This document shows positions 8,600 through 14,893 of a stretch of 64,000 bases of DNA, in pieces (the stretch's first letter is position 1; each line of letters opens with the position of its first letter). Made by a program: the position numbers and the translations under genes. Below the pieces are notes generated by a model. It was given only the letters and a program-made list of their open reading frames with translations, was not told the DNA's origin and did no database searches. This DNA comes from Nitrosopumilus sp. b1 (GTDB lineage: Archaea; Thermoproteota; Nitrososphaeria; Nitrososphaerales; Nitrosopumilaceae): NCBI RefSeq assembly GCF_014078545.1, contig NZ_MU078712.1, forward strand, positions 50,944 through 114,943, in the 5' to 3' direction.

Positions 8600-8809
8600 A
8601 TGAGTTTAATTCATCGGGACATTATTGAAAACATAATTATCTGTGTTGTTGTGATACTTGGCGCATTCGTTATTGCACTTTTCCTTATAAATACAAATTT
8701 CTTTGAATTTGATTCGCAAAGTTTTTCTGATAATTTAACATCTTTTTGTAATAATCCACAATATTCTAAAATCGATTCTAATTTGCGTAATGCCCTCTGT
8801 GAGACATAG
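8600..8809 (+). CDS. small membrane protein (69 aa)
   Basis: The protein has one transmembrane helix (IIICVVVILGAFVIALFLI region, about residues 14-33) and a polar tail with two Cys near the C-terminus (SFCNNP and ALCET) that could form a disulphide outside the cell. ATG 8600 is used here; a TTG at 8594 overlapping the upstream stop would add two residues. It is the second gene of the pair begun at 8379. Confidence 0.55.
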   Translation: MSLIHRDIIENIIICVVVILGAFVIALFLINTNFFEFDSQSFSDNLTSFCNNPQYSKIDSNLRNALCET

Positions 8810-8820
8810 ATCTCAAAATC

Positions 8821-8843
8821 AGCTATAGCAGATAATTTCAGCT
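8821..8843 (+). promoter_or_regulatory. paired AGCT element before the 8912 gene
   Basis: AGCT at 8821-8824 and 8840-8843, spacing 19 bp. It starts 12 bases after the stop of the previous gene. A tiny leader frame starts 37 nt after the second core (8877) and the main gene starts at 72 nt. Confidence 0.65.
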
Positions 8844-8876
8844 ATTTTTTTGAAATAATCTAATTAAAAACGGGAT

Positions 8877-8912
8877 ATGATGATGATTATGCGTATTTGG
8901 GGTGAGAAATAA
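8877..8912 (+). CDS. 11-codon leader reading frame
   Basis: ATG-ATG-ATG at 8877 opens an 11-codon frame (MMMIMRIWGEK). Its stop TAA overlaps the ATG of the next gene as TAATG. A Shine-Dalgarno-like GGTGAG lies inside it, just before the downstream start. If the transcript starts near 8877, as the AGCT geometry suggests, the ribosome would translate this peptide first and re-initiate. Confidence 0.35.
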   Translation: MMMIMRIWGEK

Positions 8913-9157
8913 TGCAAGAGTCCCGAATTAGGACAAAGGCTGTTGTGGATACACTTCATGATCTTACTGAAATTATTTCTGATAGTGATGATTACCTCAT
9001 ACCTAAAGAAATTCTAGCAAAAACTGATCCTGAATTCTTACGAATTTCTGATGAAAATTTTGTTCCAAGACAGGTAGTGGACATTCTTGGCGTACTTACC
9101 AAACTGTATGATCGCGGGTATGTGGATTCAATTAAAGATATCCAAAAATTAAGATAA
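8912..9157 (+). CDS. conserved hypothetical protein (81 aa)
   Basis: A small acidic helical protein with no recognised family. The helical pattern TKAVVDTLHDLTEII followed by VVDILGVLTKLYDRGYVD resembles a compact helical bundle. The ATG is preceded by GGTGAG at a good distance and overlaps the stop of an 11-codon leader frame. It belongs to the AGCT-promoter set (pair at 8821-8843). Confidence 0.6.
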   Translation: MQESRIRTKAVVDTLHDLTEIISDSDDYLIPKEILAKTDPEFLRISDENFVPRQVVDILGVLTKLYDRGYVDSIKDIQKLR

Positions 9158-9188
9158 TTTTTCATTAACAATTCTATGATGGGTATTT

Positions 9189-9211
9189 AGCTGAAATTCA
9201 ACATAACAGCT
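9189..9211 (+). promoter_or_regulatory. paired AGCT element before the 9249 gene
   Basis: AGCT at 9189-9192 and 9208-9211, spacing 19 bp. The second core is 41 nt before ATG 9249 and TTAT occupies positions 14-17 after it. The string TTAGAAAA directly after the core is identical in the promoter of the paralogous gene at 13999. Confidence 0.75.
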
Positions 9212-9248
9212 TAGAAAACATTATCATATTTTTTCTACAAATTTACCC

Positions 9249-9629
9249 ATGTCTGACTTAGAAAATAATGAACTTGTAAAGAATCTAATCGATGAGTTCC
9301 AGGCAAGCGGCTTGGAAGTAACATCGGCAAACTATGGGGGATTCAAAAAACCTCAAGCAATAAAAGATCAACGACCTGATGTTGTTGCATGGGATTCTGA
9401 TAAACAACTATACTATTTGGGTTTGGTAGCCGATCCAGAAAAGATTGATCTAGAAAATATGGATGATAAACTAAAGATTCTGTCCAATCTGGTTATGGAT
9501 GCAGGATCTACTCAAAATGCAAGACTCCCGTTCTATCTTGGTATTCCAAAAGGAAATGTAGTTGATGTAACAAAAATGTTAGATGAAAATAATATTCCAC
9601 GAGATAATGTTTTTACTATAGAACTATAA
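9249..9629 (+). CDS. hypothetical protein, paralogue of the ectoine-operon leader gene
   Basis: A 126-residue acidic protein that aligns end to end with the 125-residue product at 13999. Shared blocks are LI-D-F, ANYG-FK-P, the strand RPDVVAWDSDKQLYYLGLV (KPDVIAWDSENELYHLASV in the other) and the near-identical PFYLGIPK. The P-D-V-x-A-W-D strand recalls the core of restriction-endonuclease-like folds, but the K of a (D/E)-x-K motif is missing, so an inactive or structural version is more likely (inference). Both copies have the same AGCT promoter with the same 41-nt distance, so promoter and gene seem to have been duplicated together. Confidence 0.7.
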   Translation: MSDLENNELVKNLIDEFQASGLEVTSANYGGFKKPQAIKDQRPDVVAWDSDKQLYYLGLVADPEKIDLENMDDKLKILSNLVMDAGSTQNARLPFYLGIPKGNVVDVTKMLDENNIPRDNVFTIEL

Positions 9630-9668
9630 TTAATTTTCTTTTAAAATTAAACTAAAATATTTGTTTTA

Positions 9669-9803
9669 TTAATTATTTTCAAAATTATTTTGTATTATTT
9701 GAATTTTTTTCCTAGCACATTCTAACGCTTCATTTTTTGTATGAAAATGTTTAGACTTTTGACATATTGAACATATGTCTTTGTGATTATCCTCTGATGA
9801 CAT
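9669..9803 (-). CDS. small CxxC protein (44 aa)
   Basis: A 44-residue minus-strand frame with ATG at 9803. It has a single CSIC motif near residue 12 followed by a basic helix. It begins two bases after the stop of the 66-residue zinc-ribbon gene and so is the third gene of the TFB operon. Its CSICQKSKHFHTK part could bind zinc through two Cys and two His. No family recognised. Confidence 0.45.
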   Translation of the reverse strand: MSSEDNHKDICSICQKSKHFHTKNEALECARKKIQIIQNNFENN

Positions 9804-9805
9804 AT

Positions 9806-10006
9806 CTAAGACGCTAAAGTATTGATAACTTGTTTTTTAGGAAAGTTATAGTTTCGTTCTAATGGAATTATTGAATCATTAATGTGTGGTTTTGGATCTG
9901 AGCATTCTCCACATCTAGGGAAAATTATCTCTGCATCATAGTTTACTTCTCCAATACTTTTCTCACAAATTACACACTTTACTACTTTCTTATCGTAAAT
10001 ATTCAT
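9806..10006 (-). CDS. small zinc-ribbon protein (66 aa) downstream of TFB
   Basis: Two Cys pairs (CVIC at residues 11-14 and CGEC at about 32-35) make a likely zinc ribbon. The gene starts two bases after the TFB stop, which indicates one transcript. It may act with that TFB, but this is inferred from position only. No family recognised. Confidence 0.6.
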   Translation of the reverse strand: MNIYDKKVVKCVICEKSIGEVNYDAEIIFPRCGECSDPKPHINDSIIPLERNYNFPKKQVINTLAS

Positions 10007-10008
10007 TG

Positions 10009-10932
10009 TTATACCTCTATAGAATCAATATATTTTGCTGCATATTTTCGAAACATCGAAGTATTTTTTCTAATTGTCACTGCACTTACGTTGCATTTTT
10101 TTTCAAGCTTTGGATATGATATTTTTTCATTATTTGCAGCACATGATAAATAAATTGCACCTGCCGCTAATCCTAAGGGATTTTTTCCCTGAACTATTCT
10201 ATCTTTTATAACATCTTGAAGGATTTTTAACGCCAATCTTTGAGATTTTTCACTAGCTCCTACCTTACTTGCAATTTTTCCTAGATAGTCAATGCAACCT
10301 GGATGTTCTAAGGAGATATTTAGATAACTTACTAATCTCTTGTAACTTCTGATTAGATAACGTCTTGTAACATTTGATGCTTTTGCAATTTCATCCACAC
10401 TTCGAGGAATTCCTGATAACCTGCAAGCAACATAGATTGATGATGCCATCATAACTGGAATTGATTTTCCGCGAATTAGTCCTCTGTTTGCTGCTTTTCG
10501 ATATATTGTAGCAGTCTTTTCAATTACTGAATCTGGTAATCCTAATTTTGGTTTTAATGAATCTAAATGTGCAAATGCCTTGTTCAAGCTTCTTTTTTTT
10601 CCTGCATTTTTGCTTCTAAAATCCCACATTCGGAGTCTATGAAAGCGCTTTTTTGTACTGTGAGATAATCTGTTTCCAGATGCATCTACATTTTTTTGAC
10701 TTATGGTACTAGAAATTCCCATATCAGGTATAGAAATCCTTGAAGGACTGCCGGTTCTGACCTTAGATGATGTTTTTCCATCACTGTATGTTTTTTCTTG
10801 ATGTGAAAAATCGGCTATTCTTTCTTTGAGAACGTATCCGCAATCACTGCAAATTATCTCTCCGTTGGTTTCATCAGTAACTATTGAAGCGTGTTTATTT
10901 GTCAGGCATTTTTGCACGACTATGCTTTTCAT
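10009..10932 (-). CDS. tfb: transcription initiation factor B (TFB)
   Basis: The 307-residue protein has the full TFB/TFIIB plan. An N-terminal zinc ribbon uses Cys9, His14 and CSDC at about 28-31, a C-H-C-C set. A B-finger/linker with SRISIPDMGISSTIS follows, then two cyclin repeats; the second carries the helix-turn-helix (KLEKKCNVSAVTIRKN) that contacts the BRE. TFB recruits RNA polymerase to TBP-bound promoters. Thaumarchaea have several TFBs, so this may be a specialised copy. Its own promoter has the AGCT pair at the standard 41-nt distance, and two small genes (66 and 44 aa) follow it in one transcript. Confidence 0.95.
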   Translation of the reverse strand: MKSIVVQKCLTNKHASIVTDETNGEIICSDCGYVLKERIADFSHQEKTYSDGKTSSKVRTGSPSRISIPDMGISSTISQKNVDASGNRLSHSTKKRFHRLRMWDFRSKNAGKKRSLNKAFAHLDSLKPKLGLPDSVIEKTATIYRKAANRGLIRGKSIPVMMASSIYVACRLSGIPRSVDEIAKASNVTRRYLIRSYKRLVSYLNISLEHPGCIDYLGKIASKVGASEKSQRLALKILQDVIKDRIVQGKNPLGLAAGAIYLSCAANNEKISYPKLEKKCNVSAVTIRKNTSMFRKYAAKYIDSIEV

Positions 10933-10969
10933 AATGTTTCTTTGTTAATTAAAAAGATAAGAACTCATA

Positions 10970-10992
10970 AGCTTCATTTATGATAATAAGCT
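10970..10992 (-). promoter_or_regulatory. paired AGCT element before TFB
   Basis: Read on the minus strand, AGCT cores at 10989-10992 and 10970-10973 are 19 bp apart. The near core begins 41 nt before the TFB ATG (10932) and TTAT falls at positions 14-17, the same geometry as at 9189 and 13939. This places the TFB gene within the set of genes that share the element. Confidence 0.75.
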
Positions 10993-10998
10993 ATTTTT

Positions 10999-11283
10999 TT
11001 ATTTTGGAATAAAATATTCTGATAGTATGTTTTTTGAATTGTACTTTATGAATCCATCATATACTGATACTTGAGAATTTTTTTGAAAAATAAATTCTAA
11101 AAATCCATCGTCATATCCTAATTTTACCGAAGCCCGATCTGTTTTAGCAAGAAATGTTTTTAATTTTTCTGGTTTGTATTCTCCTAATTTTTCCCACGAA
11201 TCATCAAATTTTATGGTTTGAAATGATCTGAATGCCGTATTGTTGTATACAAAAGGCTTGTCAAAATTTGTCAATGAACTCAT
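10999..11283 (-). CDS. hypothetical protein, paralogue of the 18266 gene
   Basis: A 94-residue protein. Its C-terminal segment FIFQKNSQVSVYDGFIKYNS aligns with LSFKKNSNVLIQDGLLRFHS at the end of the 82-residue product at 18266; both end with SK-(N/D)-I and a nearby F. Both genes are next to AGCT pairs. The rest has ordinary alpha/beta composition and no known motif. It is transcribed away from the small genes at 11391, and the pair 11330-11352 lies between them, 50 nt from this start. Confidence 0.6.
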   Translation of the reverse strand: MSSLTNFDKPFVYNNTAFRSFQTIKFDDSWEKLGEYKPEKLKTFLAKTDRASVKLGYDDGFLEFIFQKNSQVSVYDGFIKYNSKNILSEYFIPK

Positions 11284-11329
11284 TACTTGTTCTTCTTCAT
11301 TCCTCTTAATGATATTTTATTGAAAAATA

Positions 11330-11352
11330 AGCTTAATATCAAATCACAAGCT
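11330..11352. promoter_or_regulatory. paired AGCT element in a divergent promoter
   Basis: AGCT at 11330-11333 (inside the palindrome TAAGCTTA) and 11349-11352, spacing 19 bp. The second core is 42 nt before ATG 11391 on the plus strand with TTAT at positions 14-17. The first is 50 nt before the minus-strand start at 11283. It may serve both genes. Confidence 0.7.
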
Positions 11353-11390
11353 TAATTGAAATTATATCAAATTACCTCCATTATACACTA

Positions 11391-11510
11391 ATGAAAAAGA
11401 CTAAACAAATAGACGATATGAAAACAGCAATGATAAAAGATCTTACAAATAGAGAGAACATATCAAAAAAGAAAGTCAAAGAACTCGTGGAAAATTTCAT
11501 AGAGTCGTGA
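11391..11510 (+). CDS. small basic protein (39 aa)
   Basis: A 39-residue Lys-rich helical protein (MKKTKQIDDMKTAM... ending LVENFIES). ATG is 42 nt after an AGCT core and preceded by the standard TTAT step. The stop TGA overlaps the GTG start of the next small gene, a typical translationally coupled pair. No family recognised. Confidence 0.55.
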   Translation: MKKTKQIDDMKTAMIKDLTNRENISKKKVKELVENFIES

Positions 11511-11680
11511 AACTAAAAGAAAAAATTCGTAGCGAGGTATTAAAATCTGCCAGGAAAAGTAGAAAATTATTAAAAAAAGAAAGTAAGGTGACAAAACAGC
11601 CTCCTACAAAAATGAATCCTTTATCATTTGAACGAAGTGCTGCAGGAGCAAATTCTAGAAGGCATCTTAAAAAGCAATAA
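11507..11680 (+). CDS. small basic protein (57 aa)
   Basis: A 57-residue, strongly basic protein with a GTG start that overlaps the previous stop (GTGA). It has a Lys/Arg-rich helix in the first 28 residues and a tail with NPLSFERSAAGANSRR. The charge suggests nucleic-acid binding, but there is no known motif. Confidence 0.5.
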   Translation: MKLKEKIRSEVLKSARKSRKLLKKESKVTKQPPTKMNPLSFERSAAGANSRRHLKKQ

Positions 11681-11695
11681 GCAATATAGTTGTCA

Positions 11696-11718
11696 AGCTT
11701 ATTTTCAAAATATTAGCT
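11696..11718 (+). promoter_or_regulatory. paired AGCT element before the 11756 gene
   Basis: AGCT at 11696-11699 and 11715-11718, spacing 19 bp; ATG 11756 is 41 nt from the second core. The TATA-like step here is ATAA at positions 14-17. The sequence AGCTTATGAG is shared with the near core of the TFB promoter. Confidence 0.75.
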
Positions 11719-11755
11719 TATGAGTCCATAAATCGTATCTAAATTAAATTTCCAT

Positions 11756-12100
11756 ATGAAACCATATCGAACTAGAAAAGTTGGAAAAGGAGTCAAAAGA
11801 CCAAATTCAAAAAACATGGTTGGAATGAAGACCACATCAAAAACTAACAGCATAAAACATAGTATATCGAAAATTCACTCTTATCAAAAATCATCAATTC
11901 GAGAACTAAAACTGGATATTAAAAAAATTGAGAATACAATAGTCTCCCCCGTGGGTTTGGATAAAATTTCTGCAATAGAGATAGAAAAAATTCAGGATAA
12001 AAGAAAGCACATCTCATTGCACATGATAAATGTAATTAGTAATATTGTGGCATCTGCTAGAAAACTATCTTATCTTGAGGACAGATACCAAGCTAAATAG
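11756..12100 (+). CDS. basic hypothetical protein (114 aa)
   Basis: The first 50 residues are basic and poor in hydrophobic residues (KPYRTRKVGKGVKRPNSKN), and the rest forms two long helices, the second from KIQDKRKHISLHMINVISN to the end. It may bind nucleic acid through the tail (inference). No family recognised. It converges on the FilR1-like regulator, eight bases away. Confidence 0.55.
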   Translation: MKPYRTRKVGKGVKRPNSKNMVGMKTTSKTNSIKHSISKIHSYQKSSIRELKLDIKKIENTIVSPVGLDKISAIEIEKIQDKRKHISLHMINVISNIVASARKLSYLEDRYQAK

Positions 12101-12108
12101 ATACAAAA

Positions 12109-12912
12109 TCATCGTGTTGGCTTGCTTCTTGCACTTTTCTTTGATTTTTCCCAAGTGAATTCCAGATAGTCCTTACACCAATCTAGGAACAAGGGATCAT
12201 TGCCATAAAACATATTCCTTAGATCTGGTTCCCCATTATTTGCAGCAAAGATAACACCTGCTTCTTTTTCGTTCATTATCACAATGGTGTCAAGATCAGA
12301 TGAAATCCTTCGTTCAATCTTTCCCTGCTCTATTAGGGTGAAATATCCAAGCTTTTCAAGAGTTTTGGTACGGCCTTCTGGTTCTATGAGATCTTTTGTA
12401 ATTATGTGTCGATAGGTGGCGTTTTCTTTTATCCGCTTCATCAAGGGATCCACAAGTCCTGGAGGCGATTCCGTAATTGCATCAAAAACAAAAACTTTGG
12501 CATTTCTGTATATTGACTTCCATTTATCTAGAACAACTGTAACTCCTTTGATGTGTTTACAATTTTCTAATACTCCTAATCGTCTAACAAATTTCATATG
12601 CATATTTCCTAATTCATGAGTTTCAAAGAATTTTTGATTTTTTGATAAAAATGTTATTAGTGGTAATTGTGATAAAATTATTTTTCCATTAGTTGTGATG
12701 TGGTAATGTTCATCCGTGCCCTTTCTAACAAAATATGCACTAGAAAGACGGTCTAGATTCCGATGAATTTCTTGAGATGTAACTTTGAGTAATTTTGCTA
12801 ATGATGATACTCTATGTGGTTTTTTGTTAAGATTTGATAATATTCTTAATCTTTGTTCACTTGCTAATTCCAAGAAACATAATGCTGCATCCTCCATTGA
12901 CTGTTCTTTCAT
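12109..12912 (-). CDS. ArsR/FilR1-like transcription regulator
   Basis: A 267-residue protein. Residues about 8-75 form an ArsR-type winged helix (EQRLRILSNL... VSSLAKLLKVTSQEIHRNLDRLSSAYFV). The rest, with IKGVTVVLDKWKSIYRNAKVFVF and VIMNEKEAGVIFA, resembles the middle domain of the methanogenesis regulator FilR1 (a sensor-like module of unknown ligand). A paired AGCT element lies between it and the divergent cupredoxin; the near core on its side is 52 nt from its start. It is therefore one of the candidates for binding the AGCT element, possibly its own gene included. Confidence 0.8.
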   Translation of the reverse strand: MKEQSMEDAALCFLELASEQRLRILSNLNKKPHRVSSLAKLLKVTSQEIHRNLDRLSSAYFVRKGTDEHYHITTNGKIILSQLPLITFLSKNQKFFETHELGNMHMKFVRRLGVLENCKHIKGVTVVLDKWKSIYRNAKVFVFDAITESPPGLVDPLMKRIKENATYRHIITKDLIEPEGRTKTLEKLGYFTLIEQGKIERRISSDLDTIVIMNEKEAGVIFAANNGEPDLRNMFYGNDPLFLDWCKDYLEFTWEKSKKSARSKPTR

Positions 12913-12960
12913 GTTGTTTGATATACATCACATGTTAAAAATCAATCTGATAATATTGTA

Positions 12961-12983
12961 AGCTTATAATCATATAATTAGCT
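12961..12983. promoter_or_regulatory. paired AGCT element between FilR1-like gene and cupredoxin
   Basis: AGCT at 12961-12964 and 12980-12983, spacing 19 bp. The second core is 42 nt before ATG 13022 with TTAT at positions 14-17. The first is 52 nt before the minus-strand regulator. Both divergent genes could be controlled. Confidence 0.7.
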
Positions 12984-13021
12984 GATGACATGTTATAGTT
13001 TGTAAAAATCACTAACTATCA

Positions 13022-13651
13022 ATGAAAAATAATGCAGATAGATTTGGTATGATAATTGCAATTGCAATAACTGCAGTAGCTATTGCATTTGTTGGTACAT
13101 TATCAAATCCTCAAGATAGAAACATACAGCCACAAGGACAAGCAGTCATTGATAGAGCTGCCACTGAGTTAAAAGAAATACCTGAAGTTGCACAAGATAC
13201 GTTTACAGATACTGTAGAAGAATTAGAAAAACTACCTACGGAAATCGAAGAATCATTAGATGATGTAGACAATATCCAAGAAGAATCGATGGAAGTCATC
13301 AAAGATGTGATTCCAGATGTACCTGACGTTGTAAAACAATCTGAAGGTAAACTCTTAGAAACCATTAGTATTCCTAAGGATACTGCAGCGCCAGGATGTG
13401 AAGAGACCAACTCTTGTTACATTCCTGAAATCGTGACAATTAAGCGTGGAGGCGAAGTGATTTGGGAAAACGATGATATTGCAGCACACACTGTTACCAG
13501 CGGTTCAGCAACATCTGGTCCTAATGGATTATTTGATAGTGGACTCATTTATCCTGGAGACACTTATTCAATCCAACTAGACTTGGTTAACGAGTATGTG
13601 TATTTTTGTCAAGTCCACCCTTGGATGACTGGAAAAATTGTGGTAAAATAA
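13022..13651 (+). CDS. membrane-anchored plastocyanin-like copper protein
   Basis: A 209-residue protein with an N-terminal hydrophobic anchor (MIIAIAITAVAIAFVGTL, residues about 9-26), an acidic Glu/Asp-rich spacer of about 85 residues and a C-terminal cupredoxin domain. The copper ligands are visible: His in DDIAAHTV, then Cys, His and Met in YFCQVHPWMTGK. A second Cys pair (PGCEETNSCY) may form a disulphide. Thaumarchaea use many such proteins as extracellular electron carriers. The paralogue at 25732 has the same C-terminal domain. It is under an AGCT pair at 42 nt. Confidence 0.9.
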   Translation: MKNNADRFGMIIAIAITAVAIAFVGTLSNPQDRNIQPQGQAVIDRAATELKEIPEVAQDTFTDTVEELEKLPTEIEESLDDVDNIQEESMEVIKDVIPDVPDVVKQSEGKLLETISIPKDTAAPGCEETNSCYIPEIVTIKRGGEVIWENDDIAAHTVTSGSATSGPNGLFDSGLIYPGDTYSIQLDLVNEYVYFCQVHPWMTGKIVVK

Positions 13652-13774
13652 CCTCTTTTTTTATTATATTCAAATCTACAACTATTAAGATGACCATCTA
13701 GTTCATCAAAGAAATGTTTTATTTTCAGCTTGATTCATTATCAGGATACATATCATATACTGAGTATCAAATGT

Positions 13775-13912
13775 ATGTTACAAATTTTAAAATCTGCTTT
13801 TTCAAATTCTAATTTCTTTTTTAGATTTGTTCACTATGATGATCTTGCGCTTTGTGGAACTTTATTTTCATCGGTATTGATATTTTTATTTGTACTTAAT
13901 ACTGGCACTTAA
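13775..13912 (+). CDS. possible small membrane protein (45 aa)
   Basis: From ATG 13775 the frame gives 45 residues with a C-terminal hydrophobic helix (LCGTLFSSVLIFLFVL). A single AGCT core (13727-13730) lies 48 nt upstream, but it has no partner at 19 bp. The only other content of the 347-base gap between the cupredoxin and the ectoine leader gene is the AGCT pair at 13939. Coding is uncertain because the sequence is T-rich and short. Confidence 0.25.
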   Translation: MLQILKSAFSNSNFFFRFVHYDDLALCGTLFSSVLIFLFVLNTGT

Positions 13913-13938
13913 TTTGGATTTTTGTCTGTAATAATCAT

Positions 13939-13961
13939 AGCTGAATTGTAAGATATTAGCT
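13939..13961 (+). promoter_or_regulatory. paired AGCT element before the ectoine operon
   Basis: AGCT at 13939-13942 and 13958-13961, spacing 19 bp. The second core is 41 nt before ATG 13999, with TTAT at positions 14-17. Since the 125-residue gene runs straight into ectA, this is the likely promoter of the whole ectABCD-mscS operon. Confidence 0.75.
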
Positions 13962-13998
13962 TAGAAAATGTTATGTTGTTTTGAACTAACTTTTTCCT

Positions 13999-14376
13999 AT
14001 GTCAGAAAATCATAATGATTTAGTAAAAGGATTAATTGATAAATTTGATGAAAATGGTTTTGAAGTAATTTGTGCTAATTATGGTGAATTCAAAGAACCT
14101 GAGGAAATTCAAGGTGTTAAACCGGATGTAATAGCATGGGATTCTGAAAATGAGTTATATCATTTAGCGTCTGTTATTGAACCTGAAGAACTAACTGATG
14201 AAAAAACCAATAGACGCGTTGAAACACTATCTAATTTAATGATGAGTAATGGTAAATCTACAAGAACACGAATTCCATTTTATTTGGGAATTCCAAAACA
14301 AAAATCCAACCAGATAGAGAAATTTTTAGATAAAAACAACGCAGAACAGACTAATATTTTTCCACTGGAGGTTTAA
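13999..14376 (+). CDS. ectoine-operon leader protein, paralogue of the 9249 gene
   Basis: A 125-residue acidic protein similar along its length to the product at 9249 (ANYG-F, KPDVIAWDSENELYHLASV, PFYLGIPK). The PDV-x-AWD strand looks like the core of a restriction-endonuclease-like fold without a complete active site. The stop lies only a few bases before ectA, and the GGAGG at its end doubles as the ectA ribosome-binding site, so it is the first gene of the ectoine transcript. Its role is not known to me; a regulatory or stress-linked role is an inference. Confidence 0.7.
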   Translation: MSENHNDLVKGLIDKFDENGFEVICANYGEFKEPEEIQGVKPDVIAWDSENELYHLASVIEPEELTDEKTNRRVETLSNLMMSNGKSTRTRIPFYLGIPKQKSNQIEKFLDKNNAEQTNIFPLEV

Positions 14377-14380
14377 GATC

Positions 14381-14893
14381 CTGAGCCAAATTACATTTTC
14401 AAAACCAACCGTTAGTGACGGAAAAGAAATATTCAGATTAGTTCGGGAAAATCCTCCTTTAGATGAAAACTCTGAATATTTCTATCTCTTGTTATGCCAT
14501 CATTTTTCTGAGACTTGTGTTGTTGCAAAACAAAACTCTCAAGTTGTAGGATTCATTACTGGATATGTTCCTCCAAAGGAAAAAAAGACATTATTTGTTT
14601 GGCAAGCTGCAGTATCGCCTAAACTTCGTGGGAAAGGTCTTGCTGCAAAAATGCTTTATTCAATTTTACAAAGAGAAAATTTACGTAATTTTGAGTTTGT
14701 AGAAGCCACACTTGCACCTTCAAACAAGTCATCTTATTCATTTCTGATATCTTTTGCCAATGATTTAGGCACAAATTTTACAAAATCTCCTCTTTTTACA
14801 AAGGATAAATTTGGAGAATCCAAACACGAAGAAGAAGAACTTATCAGAATTGGTCCATTCAAAACTCAAAAACTAGTGGAGGTTTTTGCTTAA
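14381..14893 (+). CDS. ectA: L-2,4-diaminobutyrate N-acetyltransferase
   Basis: This GNAT-fold enzyme makes N-acetyl-diaminobutyrate, the second step of ectoine synthesis. The acetyl-CoA loop is visible as SPKLRGKGLAAKML, and CHHFSETCVVAKQNSQVVGF matches the EctA core. The N-terminal part, FSKPTVSDGKEIFRLVRE, is encoded before any ATG, GTG or TTG, so the start must be a rare codon. CTG 14381 (170 residues) or ATC 14378 lie 8 or 5 nt after GGAGGT (14367-14372). The next possible TTG (14489) would remove the first strand and helix. The stop overlaps the ectB start as TAATG. Confidence 0.85.
   Translation: MSQITFSKPTVSDGKEIFRLVRENPPLDENSEYFYLLLCHHFSETCVVAKQNSQVVGFITGYVPPKEKKTLFVWQAAVSPKLRGKGLAAKMLYSILQRENLRNFEFVEATLAPSNKSSYSFLISFANDLGTNFTKSPLFTKDKFGESKHEEEELIRIGPFKTQKLVEVFA

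Noticed and set aside
13730..13912. Longer TTG-started version (60 aa) of the small gene before the ectoine operon
   Set aside because: The start would lie inside the AGCT core; only the ATG 13775 version is listed, with low confidence.
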